NCBI RefSeq assembly: GCF_029871245.1
Contig: NZ_SSON01000041.1
Location: forward strand, 1-33,904
DNA length: 33,904 nt
Reading direction: 5' to 3'
From: Pseudomonas sp. BN102
GTDB lineage: Bacteria; Pseudomonadota; Gammaproteobacteria; Pseudomonadales; Pseudomonadaceae
The first letter of the stretch is position 1. Each line of letters starts with the position of its first letter. Made by a program: the position numbers and the translations under genes. Below the pieces are notes generated by a model that ran no database searches, had not been told where the DNA came from, and saw only the letters and a list, made by a program, of their open reading frames with translations. This document shows, piece after piece, positions 1 through 8,986 of this stretch.

Positions 1-1505
1 AGGGTGATGGTGGTGTTCACCGCGCCGCCGACTTCGTCCTCGTCGAACCAGCGCGAGGTGACGGTCTTGGTCTGGGTGTAGAACTGCACCACCTGCTTGC
101 CGTACGGGCCGAGGTCGCCGAGCTTGGAAGCGCGCGAACCAGTGAAGGAGAACAGCGGCACCGGTACCGGGATCGGTACGTTGATGCCCACCTGGCCGAC
201 GTCGATCTCTTCCTGGAAGTGCCGCGCGGCGGCGCCGGAGCGGGTGAACAGAGCGGTGCCGTTGCCATTGGGGTTGGCGTTGATGAAGGCGATGGCCTCG
301 TCCAGGGTGGCGGCGCTCACGACGCAGAGCACCGGTCCGAAGACCTCCTCGCGGTAGATGGTCATCTCCGGGGTGACGCCGGCGAAAATGGTCGGGCCGA
401 CAAAGTTGCCCTTGGCGTAGCCGGACACCTGAGGGTCGCGGCCGTCGAGCACCAGCTGTGCGCCTTCCTTCTCGCCGGCGGCGATCAGACTGCTGACACG
501 ATCCAGCGCGGCGCAGGACACCACCGGGCCGACATCGGTGCCGGCCTCGACGCCTGCGCCGATCTTCAGGCTCTTGGCCTTCTCCACCAGGTCCGGCAAC
601 CAGGTTTGCGCCTCGCCGACCAGGATCACCACCGACAGCGCCATGCAGCGCTGGCCTGCCGCGCCGAAGGCGGCGCCGGCGAGGTTGTTCAGGGTCTGCT
701 GCTTGTGGGCGTCGGGCAGAACGATGGCGTGGTTCTTCGCGCCCATCATGCACTGGGCGCGCTTGCCGTTCAGGGTGGCGCGGTTGTAGACGTGGGTGCC
801 GACCTTGGTCGAACCGACGAAGGATACCGCCTTGATATCCGGGTGGTCGCAGAGCAGGTTCACCGCATCGGCGCCACCATGGATGACGTTGAGCACGCCG
901 GCCGGCACACCGGCTTCCATGGCCAGTTCGGCCAGGCGCATGGTCACCATCGGGTCCTGCTCGGACGGCTTGAGGATGAAGGTATTGCCGGTGGCGATTG
1001 CCATGGGGAACATCCACAGCGGAATCATCGCCGGAAAGTTGAACGGGGTGATGCCGGCGCATACGCCGAGCGGCTGGTTGAGGGTGTAGGTGTCCACGCC
1101 GCCGGCCACGTTGTTGGCCAGCTCGCCCATCTGCAGGGTGCCGATGTTGGCGGCGTGCTCCACCACTTCCAGGCCGCGGAAGATGTCGCCCTCGGCATCC
1201 GGCAGGGTCTTGCCCTGTTCGGCGGTGAGGAGGGCGGCCAGCTCCTTCATGTTCTCGCGGATCAGCTGCTGGTACTTGAGGAAGATGCGCGCACGGGCGC
1301 CGATCGGGGTCTTGCGCCAGGTCTTGAAGGCGGCCTTGGCGCTGGCGACGGCGGCGTTCATTTCGTCTTCGGTGGCGAAAGGCACGCGGGCCAGGACTTC
1401 CTGGGTGGCCGGGTTGACCACGTCGCGCCATTGGCTGGTGCGGGACTCGACCAGCTTGCCGTCGATCAGCAGCTTGACCGTGGGGATGGAGGTGTTCTGG
1501 CTCAT
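1..1505 (-). CDS. mmsA: CoA-acylating methylmalonate-semialdehyde dehydrogenase, 3' end cut by window
   Basis: Converts (methyl)malonate semialdehyde to propionyl-CoA or acetyl-CoA plus CO2 with NAD+ and CoA, in the cytosolic part of valine and beta-alanine/inositol catabolism. 501 codons are visible, starting [20 protein letters not shown] and reaching the window edge in ...VNTTIT; the family is about 500 residues, so only a few codons are missing. Aldehyde dehydrogenase landmarks are present: ITPFNFP near residue 155, the FVGST nucleotide-binding turn, and [12 protein letters not shown] with the catalytic Cys at residue 287. The usual catalytic-base glutamate of other ALDHs is replaced by MMGAKNH, as is normal for MmsA. 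The start lies 82 bases after the stop of the acyl-CoA synthetase on the same strand, so they are probably co-transcribed. A mmsB gene would be expected just outside the window, but this is inferred. Confidence 0.96.
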   Translation of the reverse strand, partial: MSQNTSIPTVKLLIDGKLVESRTSQWRDVVNPATQEVLARVPFATEDEMNAAVASAKAAFKTWRKTPIGARARIFLKYQQLIRENMKELAALLTAEQGKTLPDAEGDIFRGLEVVEHAANIGTLQMGELANNVAGGVDTYTLNQPLGVCAGITPFNFPAMIPLWMFPMAIATGNTFILKPSEQDPMVTMRLAELAMEAGVPAGVLNVIHGGADAVNLLCDHPDIKAVSFVGSTKVGTHVYNRATLNGKRAQCMMGAKNHAIVLPDAHKQQTLNNLAGAAFGAAGQRCMALSVVILVGEAQTWLPDLVEKAKSLKIGAGVEAGTDVGPVVSCAALDRVSSLIAAGEKEGAQLVLDGRDPQVSGYAKGNFVGPTIFAGVTPEMTIYREEVFGPVLCVVSAATLDEAIAFINANPNGNGTALFTRSGAAARHFQEEIDVGQVGINVPIPVPVPLFSFTGSRASKLGDLGPYGKQVVQFYTQTKTVTSRWFDEDEVGGAVNTTIT

Positions 1506-1587
1506 GGTTCCTATCCTGTCGTGAGTGAATCGTCAGGGCGAAGTTGCCCTGGGGCCGATGACTCGGCCCCGGTGAAAGGGATGGCGC

Positions 1588-3303
1588 TCAGTTGGCGGTC
1601 TCGGTCCGCAGGGCGGGGAAGTCTTCCTCGAAGAACTCCAGTTCGGCCCGCGTGTGTTCCTGGCGACGTTGCAGCTCGATGCGGCGTAGTTCGACGCGGC
1701 GGATCTTCCCGGAGATGGTCTTGGGCAGTTCGCTGACGAACTCGATGCGGCGCACCCGCTTGTAGGGCGCCAGGTGCTTGCGGCCGAAGGCGAGTATCTC
1801 GGCGGCCAGGGCTGCGCTCGCGGCGTGGCCGGGAGCGAGGATCAGGAAGGCCTTGGGCACTGCCAGGCGCACGGGGTCCGGGCTCGGCACTATGGCCACT
1901 TCCATCACGGCCTCGTGTTCGATCAGCGCGCTTTCCAGCTCGAAGGGGCTGATGCGGTAGTCCGAGGACTTGAACACGTCATCGGCGCGGCCGACGAAGG
2001 TGATGTAGCCGTCGGCATCGCGGGCGGCGGTGTCGCCGGTGCGGTAATGGCCGCCGCGGGTGACTTCGGCGGTCTTCTCCGGGCTGTCTTCGTAGCAGGT
2101 CATCATGCCCAGGGGGCGCGGGTCGAACTGCAGCGCCACTTCGCCTTCCTCGCGCGGGTTGCCGTCGGCATCCAGAAGCACTACCCGGTAGCCGGGCAGG
2201 GGGCGGCCCATGGAGCCGACCTTGAGTCTCTGGCCCGGAGTGTTGCCGATCAGCGCAGTGGTTTCCGACTGGCCGAAGCCGTCGCGCAGGGTCAATCCCC
2301 AGGCCTCCTGGACGTGCTCGATGATTTCCGGGTTCATTGGCTCGCCGGCGCCCACCAGCTCCCGCAGGCTCAGGCGCGTGCGGTAGGCGGCGAGGTCTTC
2401 CTGCACCAGCATCCGCCAGACGGTGGGTGGCGCGCAGAGGCTGGTGATGCCGTGGCTGGCCAGGGTTTCCAGCAAGCCGCGGGCGGAGAAGCGCGGCACG
2501 TCGTAGATGAAGACGCAGGCGCCGGCGTTCCAGGGGGCGAAGAAGCAGCTCCAGGCATGCTTGGCCCAGCCGGGGGAGGAGATGTTCAGGTGCAGGTCGC
2601 CGGGTTGCAGGCCGATCCAGTACATGGTGGAAAGGTGGCCGACCGGGTAGCTCTGGTGGCTGTGCAGCACCAGCTTGGGCTTGGAGGTGGTGCCGGAGGT
2701 GAAGTAGAGCAGGAGCGGGTCGGTGGCCAGGGTGATGCCGTCCGGCTCGAATTCGCTGGAGCAGGCGAGGGCGTCGGTATGGTCGATCCAGCCCTGCACC
2801 GGCTCGCCGACACTGATGCGGGTGTAGTCGCCGTCCAAGCCGTCGAACTTCCGGGTATTGGCGCTGCCGGCGATGACGTGGCTGACCCGTCCGCGGTCGA
2901 GGCGGTCGCGCAGGTCTTCGGGGGTGAGCAGGGCGGTGGCGGGGATGACCACGGCGCCGATCTTGAATGCCGCCAGCATGATCTCCCAGAGCGCCACTTC
3001 ATTGCCGAGCATCAGCAGGATGCGCTCGCCGCGCTGCACGCCGAGCTGCCGCAGGTGGTTGGCCACGCGGTTGGAACGCGTGGACAGGTCGCGGAAGCTG
3101 TAATGCTGCTCGCGGCCCTGGTCTCCGACTATCCAGAGCGCCGTGGCGTCGTTGTCCCTGGCCATGCTGTCGAAGTAGTCCAGCGCCCAGTTGAATTCCT
3201 TGAGCTGCGGCCAGCGGAAGTCACGCACGGCGGTGGCGTAGTCGGTGCGGTGGGCCAGGAGGAAGTCGCGTGCAGCCAGGAAGGGGAGGCAGTTGTTGCT
3301 CAT
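1588..3303 (-). CDS. AMP-binding acyl-CoA synthetase (acetyl/medium-chain acyl-CoA synthetase-like)
   Basis: 571-residue ANL-superfamily ligase that adenylates a carboxylic acid and transfers it to CoA. Visible motifs are the P-loop YFTSGTTSKPKLVLHSH (residues 200-216), a GEPMNPEI segment, DGFGQSET (A5), YRTGDTAARDADGY followed by GRADDVFKSSDYRISPFE (A7/A8), and the C-terminal catalytic lysine in PKTISGKIRR (A10). All core motifs are intact and the length fits the family. The start ATG at 3303 is preceded by GGAGA on the minus strand. It is the first gene of a probable operon with mmsA, so its substrate is plausibly an acid that feeds the valine/propionate route (isobutyrate, propionate or similar); the sequence does not prove the substrate. 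P. aeruginosa also has an AMP-binding enzyme near mmsAB. Confidence 0.93.
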   Translation of the reverse strand: MSNNCLPFLAARDFLLAHRTDYATAVRDFRWPQLKEFNWALDYFDSMARDNDATALWIVGDQGREQHYSFRDLSTRSNRVANHLRQLGVQRGERILLMLGNEVALWEIMLAAFKIGAVVIPATALLTPEDLRDRLDRGRVSHVIAGSANTRKFDGLDGDYTRISVGEPVQGWIDHTDALACSSEFEPDGITLATDPLLLYFTSGTTSKPKLVLHSHQSYPVGHLSTMYWIGLQPGDLHLNISSPGWAKHAWSCFFAPWNAGACVFIYDVPRFSARGLLETLASHGITSLCAPPTVWRMLVQEDLAAYRTRLSLRELVGAGEPMNPEIIEHVQEAWGLTLRDGFGQSETTALIGNTPGQRLKVGSMGRPLPGYRVVLLDADGNPREEGEVALQFDPRPLGMMTCYEDSPEKTAEVTRGGHYRTGDTAARDADGYITFVGRADDVFKSSDYRISPFELESALIEHEAVMEVAIVPSPDPVRLAVPKAFLILAPGHAASAALAAEILAFGRKHLAPYKRVRRIEFVSELPKTISGKIRRVELRRIELQRRQEHTRAELEFFEEDFPALRTETAN

Positions 3304-3722
3304 GTGAATCTCCAGCGATCGCCGTGGGCGGCGGACAGGTGCGGATACGGAGAAGGTTCCGGGCTACTGGTCAGCCGGCGAGGGCCGGGGATCGAAGGGC
3401 GCCGGGCGCAAAGCGCCATGCGGCTGGTGTTGCGGTTGGCGCGGGGAGGCTGCTAGGCATTGCTGAGGTCATGGTGGGTGCCCTTGTTTATTTTTGTCGG
3501 GTCTTGTCCGGTTCCTGGCGCAGGCCGACCGGGTTGGTGGGTTGAGTATAGGCAGGCGCAAATCAGATAAGAACTCGCAAAATAACCGGTGCGTTGTGCA
3601 TAAAAATCATAGGTCATCAAGCCGACCGCAGGCTTGCGTGCCTCAATATTTCTCTTGGCCCAGCGCTGTCGGGTGTGAGTAGATGCAGGCATCTATCCAG
3701 CATGAGCTGACGAAAAAAGCCG
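3304..3722. promoter_or_regulatory. Divergent regulatory region between acyl-CoA synthetase and LysR gene
   Basis: 419 bases with no convincing gene. The half next to the LysR gene is notably AT-richer than its surroundings (3550-3625), as expected for promoters. A good minus-strand -10 candidate, TATACT, lies at 3550-3545; its -35 is poor. If used, it gives a leader of about 235 bases for the acyl-CoA synthetase/mmsA unit. LysR-type regulators commonly bind such divergent regions, but I could not single out one convincing T-N11-A operator. Confidence 0.4.
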
Positions 3723-4676
3723 ATGGACATGCATAAAAGCACCAAGGTCGACCAGGTGAAGTGGGACGACCTGCGTTTCTTTCTGGAAGTCGCTCGCACG
3801 CGTACGGCGACCGGCGCGGCGCGGCGCCTGGGCGTCGACTACACGACGGTCTCGCGCCGCGTTCGTGCCCTGGAGCAGGCCCTGGGCGCCTTGCTGTTCG
3901 AGAAGTCGCGGGCGGCTGGCTTTGTCCTCACCGTCGAGGGGCAGCGCCTGCTGGGGCATGCCGAGACGCTGGAGAGCACCCTGCAGGCCGCCTGCGAACA
4001 GGTGTCGGGCACTCGCCTGGGGCTATCGGGGCATGTGCGCATCGGCTGCACGGAGGGCTTCGGTTCCTACTTCGTCACCGCACAGATGAGCCGCTTCCTC
4101 GAGCGGTATCCGCACATCTCGGCGGACATCCTGCCGGTGCCGCATTTCGTCAGCCTGTCACGCCGCGAGGCGGACATCGCCATCACCCTGGAGCGACCGG
4201 AGCGGGGCCCCTACGTCTGTTCCAGGCTGTGCGACTACCGGCTGCGCCTGTACGCCTCGCCCGAGTATCTGCAACGCCAGCCACCAATCGAGCGCCGCGA
4301 AGACCTGGCCGGCCATCCGTTCATCACCTATGTCGAGGACCTGGCTTTCAGTCCCAAGCTGCTCTACCTGAACGATCTGCTGCCCGGCGCCATGAGCCAA
4401 CTGCGTAGCACCAGCGTGATCGCGCAGTACCAGGCCGCCCTGCAGGGGCAGGCGCTGGCCATCCTGCCGTGCTTCATGGCCGCGGGGGATCCGCGCTTGC
4501 AAGAAGTGCTGCCGCACGAGGTGGAGGTAACCCGGCAGTTCTGGATCTACTACAGCGAGGACCTGCGCAGGCTCAAGCGGATCACCCTGGTGGCGGAGCA
4601 TCTGCACGCTTGCGCCGAGCTGAATCGGTCCTGGTTGATGGGCGAAAGCGACTCGATGCTGTTCCCCTCCGGCTGA
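3723..4676 (+). CDS. LysR-family transcriptional regulator
   Basis: 317-residue LysR-type regulator. The N-terminal winged helix-turn-helix is at about residues 13-72 (WDDLRFFLEVARTRTATGAA, then RLGVDYTTVSRRVRALEQAL), and the periplasmic-binding-protein-like effector domain spans about 95-300. The use of DDLRFFLEVART with TTVSRRVRALE is typical of the subgroup that regulates neighbouring metabolic genes. It is transcribed away from the acyl-CoA synthetase/mmsA unit, so it is a candidate regulator of that unit and of itself. ATG at 3723 has only a weak purine-rich ribosome site (GACGAAAAAAG); ATG at 3729 is an alternative. The effector is unknown. Confidence 0.93.
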   Translation: MDMHKSTKVDQVKWDDLRFFLEVARTRTATGAARRLGVDYTTVSRRVRALEQALGALLFEKSRAAGFVLTVEGQRLLGHAETLESTLQAACEQVSGTRLGLSGHVRIGCTEGFGSYFVTAQMSRFLERYPHISADILPVPHFVSLSRREADIAITLERPERGPYVCSRLCDYRLRLYASPEYLQRQPPIERREDLAGHPFITYVEDLAFSPKLLYLNDLLPGAMSQLRSTSVIAQYQAALQGQALAILPCFMAAGDPRLQEVLPHEVEVTRQFWIYYSEDLRRLKRITLVAEHLHACAELNRSWLMGESDSMLFPSG

Positions 4677-4844
4677 CGGGAAACCTCTCCACAAGCACGC
4701 TTTCCCGATTCCGCCAAACGGTAACCAATATGCCCCGTTGCCCTGTCGGCAATGAGCTATACAGCTCACTCGGCCCCGATTCTTCGTGATGCGACCGGCC
4801 TGAGGCAAAGACCTGGAGCATCGTTTGGGGCAAGGGGAGGGCTC

Positions 4845-5114
4845 ATGAAACATAGGCTTGAAACCCGGCTGCAAACCAGACTCTCGGCCTTTCTGCCTGG
4901 CCATGTCGTGAAATGCACGATAGGGCCGGATGGCACTGTCGGGGTGGCGGTGGATTGCCCTGCGTCCGGCGAGAGCTGGCTGATCACCGGCATTACCATG
5001 CAATCGTTGATGGGGCGGGGAGCGTTGGAGAACTCGGCTGACCAGATTCTGGTAGAGATTAGCGTGGCCCGTGGCGAGGTGCCGCTGTTGCTGACGCAGC
5101 AGAAGGTGGAGTGA
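4845..5114 (+). CDS. DUF1652 family protein
   Basis: 89-residue protein of unknown function. Its core, from SAFLPGHVVKCTIGPDGTVG through PASGESWLITGIT to a C-terminal alpha/beta tail, resembles the DUF1652 family of short proteins that is largely restricted to Pseudomonas. The open frame extends upstream to 4752, but the ATG at 4845 is chosen because AAGGGGAGGG lies directly before it and because family members begin shortly before the conserved LxxRL..FLP segment. It is a single gene between the LysR regulator and a TauE/SafE permease. No signal peptide or membrane segment is visible. Confidence 0.78.
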   Translation: MKHRLETRLQTRLSAFLPGHVVKCTIGPDGTVGVAVDCPASGESWLITGITMQSLMGRGALENSADQILVEISVARGEVPLLLTQQKVE

Positions 5115-5447
5115 GTCGACGAGTCCTGCGATTCATCCAAAAGAAACCGCCACAGCGTGAGCACATCGCCGTGGCGGAAGGTCTGTTCAGCAAGGTTAAC
5201 CATCACCCCCTAAGACCCAATCGGGTTTCGGCTGCGATGGCTTTGTCCTCTTTCGGACAATTTCAGTTTAGGCCGTATGTATACCTGCATGTTTGTAGGT
5301 GACCGGCGGATCGCGCGGGTGTCCGGCCGGATGCGCCCGACGCTATCGGGGCGTTCGCTGACCGCCCCCCTTTTGGCTATCGGCGCGGCCGGCGTTGCTG
5401 CAAAAGTTGGTGATAATGGCGCCCCAACCTGAACAGGCCGCCAGCCG
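5115..5447. other. Intergenic region with two inverted repeats upstream of the permease gene
   Basis: 333 bases without a gene. It contains a 7-bp inverted repeat (CCGCCAC at 5147-5153 with GTGGCGG at 5171-5177, no T-run) just after the DUF1652 gene. It also holds a compact palindrome, TTGTCC-TCTTTC-GGACAA (5243-5260), in an AT-richer stretch that could be an operator for the downstream permease gene. Confidence 0.4.
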
Positions 5448-6188
5448 ATGTCCTTCGTCGAACTCTTTCTCCTGGGCGTACCCGCCGTCCTGCTGACGGG
5501 CATTTCCAAAGGAGGCTTCGGCGGCGCCCTGGGCGGCATCGCCGTGCCGTTGCTGGCGCTGATGATGCCGCCCACCCAGGCGGCGGCGATCATGCTGCCC
5601 ATCCTCTGCATGGCCGATATCACCGGCCTGCGCCGTTTCTACGGCAAGTGGGATCTGCCCAACCTGAAGATCATGCTGCCCGGCGCCCTGGTCGGCGTGC
5701 TGATCGGCACCCTGAGCTTCGGCCTGCTCAGCGAGCGCCTGATCGGTCTCCTGATCGGCGGCATCGCCATCGCCTTCTTCCTGCTCAATGTACTGAACGC
5801 AGCAGCCGCCCAGGCGCCGAGTTCGCCCGGGGTGGCCAAGGGATCGCTGCTGTCCGGCATCGCCGGCTTCACCAGTTTCGTCGCCCATGCCGGCGGCCCG
5901 CCGATCATGATGTACCTGCTGCCGCAGCAGCTGGACAAGGTGCGCTACGTGGCCACGGTGAACGTCTTCTTCCTCCTGACCAACGCAGTCAAGCTGGTGC
6001 CCTACGCGCTGCTGGGGCAGTTCACCGCCACTAGCCTGACCGCCAGCCTGGCGCTCGCGCCGATAGTAGTGTTGGGCGTGTGGCTGGGTATCTGGTTGCA
6101 GAGCCGGGTCAACCACAACTGGTTCTACCGCATCGCCTGGGTAGGGCTACTGGTAACGGGTGTGCAACTGATCGTGCAGAACCTGTAG
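5448..6188 (+). CDS. TauE/SafE (TSUP) family permease
   Basis: 246-residue polytopic inner-membrane protein of the TSUP family, whose members move sulfite, sulfoacetate, taurine-derived anions or other small organic acids. It is almost wholly hydrophobic with about eight predicted membrane segments and shows the two internal half-repeats: GISKGGFGGALGG near residue 19, and GFTSFVAHAGGPPIMMYLLP near residues 142-161. Those glycine-rich motifs are the family signature. ATG at 5448 is close to the beginning of the first membrane helix. It stands alone; neighbours give no clue to its substrate. Confidence 0.9.
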   Translation: MSFVELFLLGVPAVLLTGISKGGFGGALGGIAVPLLALMMPPTQAAAIMLPILCMADITGLRRFYGKWDLPNLKIMLPGALVGVLIGTLSFGLLSERLIGLLIGGIAIAFFLLNVLNAAAAQAPSSPGVAKGSLLSGIAGFTSFVAHAGGPPIMMYLLPQQLDKVRYVATVNVFFLLTNAVKLVPYALLGQFTATSLTASLALAPIVVLGVWLGIWLQSRVNHNWFYRIAWVGLLVTGVQLIVQNL

Positions 6189-6253
6189 ACGCCGGCCCGG
6201 GCCCGGGACTAGGGTGGCGCCTCTCGTATTTCAGGCAAGAAAGGAGTCATGCC

Positions 6254-7078
6254 ATGAGCGATTACATGCGTCTGAACAAGGCCAACTGGGACCAGCGCGC
6301 ACCCCTGCACGCGGCTTCCCGCGGCTATTGCGCCGAGTCCTTCGCCAGCGATCCGCACTACCTCTCGGATGTGGTGCGCTTCGACCTGCCACGCCTGGGC
6401 GATATCAAAGGCCTGCGCGGCGTTCACCTGCAATGCCGCATAGGCACCGATACCCTGTCGCTGGCCCGCCTGGGCGCGCGGATGACCGGGCTGGACTTCT
6501 CCTCCGCGTCCCTCGAACAGGCCCGGTTGCTGGCGCGGCGCTGTGGGGCGGAGCTGGACTTTGTCGAGTCCGATCTCTACCAGGCCGACCAGGTGCTGTC
6601 GGCGGGCAGCTTCGACCTGGTCTACACCGGTATCGGCGCCCTCTGCTGGTTGCCCGGCATCGACGGTTGGGCCCGTGTAGTGGCCGCCTTGCTGAAGCCG
6701 GGCGGGCGCCTGTTCATTCGTGACGGGCACCCGATGCTCTTGGCCGTGAATGAAACGCGGGAAGGTGGGCTGGTGATCGAGTACCCCTACTTCGAACGAG
6801 CCGAGCCCACGGTCTGGGACGACGACAGTACCTACGTGGAAACCGATACGCCGCTGACGGCCACCCTGACCCACGAGTGGAACCACGGCCTGGGCGAGAT
6901 CATCACCGCGCTGCTGAAGCACGGTATGGAGATCACCGCGCTGGAGGAGCACGACAGCATTCCCTGGCAAGCGCTGCCCGGGCGGATGGTCCTGGACGAG
7001 GCGGGGGAGTGGCGGCTGCACAGGGATCGCTGGCGGTTGCCGCTCAGCTTTACCTTGCAGGCGGTCAAGCGCTGTTGA
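6254..7078 (+). CDS. Class I SAM-dependent methyltransferase
   Basis: 274 residues. The SAM-binding motif I region is VHLQCRIGTDTLSLARLGA (about residues 54-72), followed by MTGLDFS (acidic residue of motif II), VESDLYQ and the motif IV region FDLVYTGIGAL; KPGGRLFIRDGHP is the post-motif strand. The N-terminus (LNKANWDQRAPLHAAS) and the CRIGTDTLSLARLGA form are typical of a widespread bacterial small-molecule methyltransferase group. ATG at 6254 is supported by AAGGAG seven bases upstream, so the longer open frame from 6080 is rejected. The substrate is unknown. It follows the permease by 65 bases and might be co-transcribed. Confidence 0.9.
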   Translation: MSDYMRLNKANWDQRAPLHAASRGYCAESFASDPHYLSDVVRFDLPRLGDIKGLRGVHLQCRIGTDTLSLARLGARMTGLDFSSASLEQARLLARRCGAELDFVESDLYQADQVLSAGSFDLVYTGIGALCWLPGIDGWARVVAALLKPGGRLFIRDGHPMLLAVNETREGGLVIEYPYFERAEPTVWDDDSTYVETDTPLTATLTHEWNHGLGEIITALLKHGMEITALEEHDSIPWQALPGRMVLDEAGEWRLHRDRWRLPLSFTLQAVKRC

Positions 7079-7618
7079 GGGCGACAGACCTGCGGTCTGC
7101 TTCGCGAATGAATTCGCTCCTACAGGAATAGCGCCGAATTGAGGGCAGATAGCAGGTAACAGGCGGCGGGAATAAAAGAAGCCGTCACGGCGCGAGCAAC
7201 TTACGGGGGGAGGTGGCGGCCGTGACGACTCTAAACTGTCCTCTGCAAGGGGACGTAATTACCCTAGTCAATGCCGGGCGAAACCGCGTTGAAATAGTTC
7301 GGGTTTTACGACTTTGGTGTAACACCGTTTGTCGCTTTATCGGTAAGGCAGCACGCCATCGCGGCGGGGCGTGAATCGGGCTCTGGAACGGCAGTTCCAG
7401 TCGCCGGACGGTGCAAACGGCAGGTGCGAATGGCCCGACCGCGCGACTGGCTGGCGTCCATGCTGAAAAGGCTCGATCCGACGAGCGTTGGCTGGCACGG
7501 AACCCATGCCTTTGCGTCAGGCCCGTGCCGGTCCTTTTTCCCCTTCAAGGACGAAACCCTTGAACAGCCCGGTCGCGCCTTCAGGCGCGGCCGGCAACCC
7601 ATTCCAGCGCCGCAGCTT
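7079..7618. other. 540-base gene-free region with hairpins; possible small RNA locus
   Basis: Lies between the convergent methyltransferase and DUF3703 genes. I find no coding signal. Structures visible are a repeat unit at 7101-7124, a 9-bp inverted repeat (7183-7191 with 7219-7227) followed on the minus strand by a T-rich run (CTTCTTTTATT), a hairpin GTCCTC-TGCAA-GGGGAC (7238-7254), the palindrome GGTGTAACACC (7315-7325), a hairpin CTGGAAC-GGCA-GTTCCAG (7381-7398), and TTCAAGG/CCTTGAA (7543-7563). The density of palindromes is unusual for a plain gap, so an untranslated RNA, perhaps on the minus strand ending near 7175, is possible but unproven. Confidence 0.35.
7101..7124 (+). repeat. REP-like intergenic repeat, copy 1
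   Basis: TTCGCGAATGAATTCGCTCC followed by TACA. It matches 22 of 24 positions with a second copy at 31339-31362. Both lie just after or between genes. Such short palindromic units ending in CCTACA are common extragenic repeats in Pseudomonas. Confidence 0.6.
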
Positions 7619-7954
7619 CTAGTCGAGTAGCCGGCGCAGCTCCTCGGGCAATGGCATCGTCTTGAAGGCACTGACCCTGGCCCGGCCGGTATTGCCCAGT
7701 GGCACCCAGAGGCGGGAGAAGAGCAGGGCGGCGGGAATGCGCAGGGCATGACCGAGGACTTCGCGGAAGTCGCGCTGTTGCCAGCCCGCCAGCAGCATCA
7801 GCCAGTGGCTGCGGGTATGAGGCAGCGGCAGGCACTGGCTGAGAATATGCGCGCGCTCCAGCCAGGGGTAGGCGAGTTGCGGATCACGGTTGGCGAGGGC
7901 GTCGACCGCCTGTTCGAAGGCTTGGTCGAGGGCGATGCGCAGTGCGGGTTTCAT
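7619..7954 (-). CDS. DUF3703 family protein
   Basis: 111-residue soluble protein of unknown function. It shows the DUF3703 pattern: an N-terminal helix (AFEQAVDALANRDPQLAY), LERAHILSQ, HTRSHWLMLLAGWQQRDFRE, then LGHALRIPAALLFSRLWVPL followed by GNTGRARVSAFKTMPLPEEL. ATG at 7954 is selected over the longer frame to 8008 because AGGAAC lies upstream and the family starts close to the AFEQA helix. It is a single gene between the hairpin-rich gap and dmlR. No catalytic residues are evident. Confidence 0.82.
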   Translation of the reverse strand: MKPALRIALDQAFEQAVDALANRDPQLAYPWLERAHILSQCLPLPHTRSHWLMLLAGWQQRDFREVLGHALRIPAALLFSRLWVPLGNTGRARVSAFKTMPLPEELRRLLD

Positions 7955-8067
7955 GGATACGTTCCTGGGGGCGGGTGTTGCTGCAGTGAACACCCTGTAG
8001 TTACTCAAGGGTCAACCTTGCGGAGTCGGGCCCAGCCTCGATGGTGAATAAGAAAAGCGTTATTCCC

Positions 8068-8976
8068 CTACGGAGTTGCGCGCTGCCGCTGGAAATACTG
8101 CCGGAAGAACTCCACCGCCACGCGGATCTTCGCCGAAGTGTCCAGCGGCGCGGCGTAGACGGCCCAGATGTTCGCCGGCTGGCGGTACTCGGGAAGGATG
8201 TGCACCAGGCGGCCGTTCTCCAGGCTTTCACCCACGTCCCACCAGGAGCGCAGGGCGATGCCGCGTCCATCCACCGCCCACTGGTGGACGATCTCGCCAT
8301 TGTTGGCTGAGAGCGGGCCGGTGACCTTCACGTTTTCCTCGCCGGTCGGCCCCAGCAGGCGCCAGAGGCCGAAAGGATGGTCGCGTTCCTTGATTACCAG
8401 GCAGTCGTGGCCCGCCAGTTCCGCCAGGCTGCCGGGTTCGCCACGGTGCGCCAGGTAGGCGGGGGAGGCGCAGAGGATGCGGCTGTTCTCGGCGAGCGGC
8501 TTGGCGATCAGGTTGGGGGCGATGTTGTCGCCGATGCGGATATCCAGGTCGAAGCCTTCGTCGATCAGATCCACCAGGCGGTCGGAGAGGTCCAGGCGGA
8601 TATCCAGCGCCGGGTAGCGCGCCGACAACTCCGAGAGCGCGGGGGCCACCAGGCGACGGCCGAGGCCGAAGCTGCTGACGATGCGCAATTGCCCGCGCGG
8701 CTCCTGATGGAGCTCGGAAACTTCATCGGTCATCCGCTCCACCGCATCGAATATGTGCTGCGCCCAGCGGTACACACGTTCGCCATCCTCGCTCACCGCC
8801 ACGCGCCGGGTGGTGCGGTGCAGCAGGCGCACGCCGAGGCTTTCTTCCAGGAGGCGGATGCGTTTGCTGACGAAGGCGGGGGAGGTCCCCATTTCGCTGG
8901 CGACTGCGGCGAAGCTGGAGCGGCGGGCCACCAGGACGAAGACGCGGAGGTCTTCCAGGTTGGGCAGACTATTCAC
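8068..8976 (-). CDS. dmlR: LysR-family regulator, DmlR-like
   Basis: 302-residue LysR-type regulator. The helix-turn-helix region reads LPNLEDLRVFVLVARRSSFA then MGTSPAFVSKRIRLLEESLG, and the effector domain contains IRIGDNIAPNLIAKPL and CASPAYLA. These forms match the DmlR group, which activates D-malate dehydrogenase. It is divergent from the dmlA homologue with 110 bases between, the same arrangement as E. coli yeaT/yeaU. No ATG fits: the first possible start is TTG at 8997, but GTG at 8976 (VNSLPNLEDL) agrees better with family N-termini. Likely effector is D-malate or a relative; control of the carnitine genes as well is conceivable but not shown. Confidence 0.9.
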   Translation of the reverse strand: MNSLPNLEDLRVFVLVARRSSFAAVASEMGTSPAFVSKRIRLLEESLGVRLLHRTTRRVAVSEDGERVYRWAQHIFDAVERMTDEVSELHQEPRGQLRIVSSFGLGRRLVAPALSELSARYPALDIRLDLSDRLVDLIDEGFDLDIRIGDNIAPNLIAKPLAENSRILCASPAYLAHRGEPGSLAELAGHDCLVIKERDHPFGLWRLLGPTGEENVKVTGPLSANNGEIVHQWAVDGRGIALRSWWDVGESLENGRLVHILPEYRQPANIWAVYAAPLDTSAKIRVAVEFFRQYFQRQRATP

Positions 8977-8986
8977 GATTCGTGTC

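Noticed and set aside
219-3456. Long open frames on the plus strand (505 and 560 codons) over mmsA and the acyl-CoA synthetase
   Set aside because: They are antisense to two clearly recognised enzymes, have repetitive G/A/H/Q-rich translation typical of high-GC antisense frames, and lack recognisable domains.
4753-4768. Palindrome TGAGCT-ATAC-AGCTCA after the LysR gene
   Set aside because: Looked like a regulator box or terminator, but it has no T-run and no second copy in the window, so I make no call.
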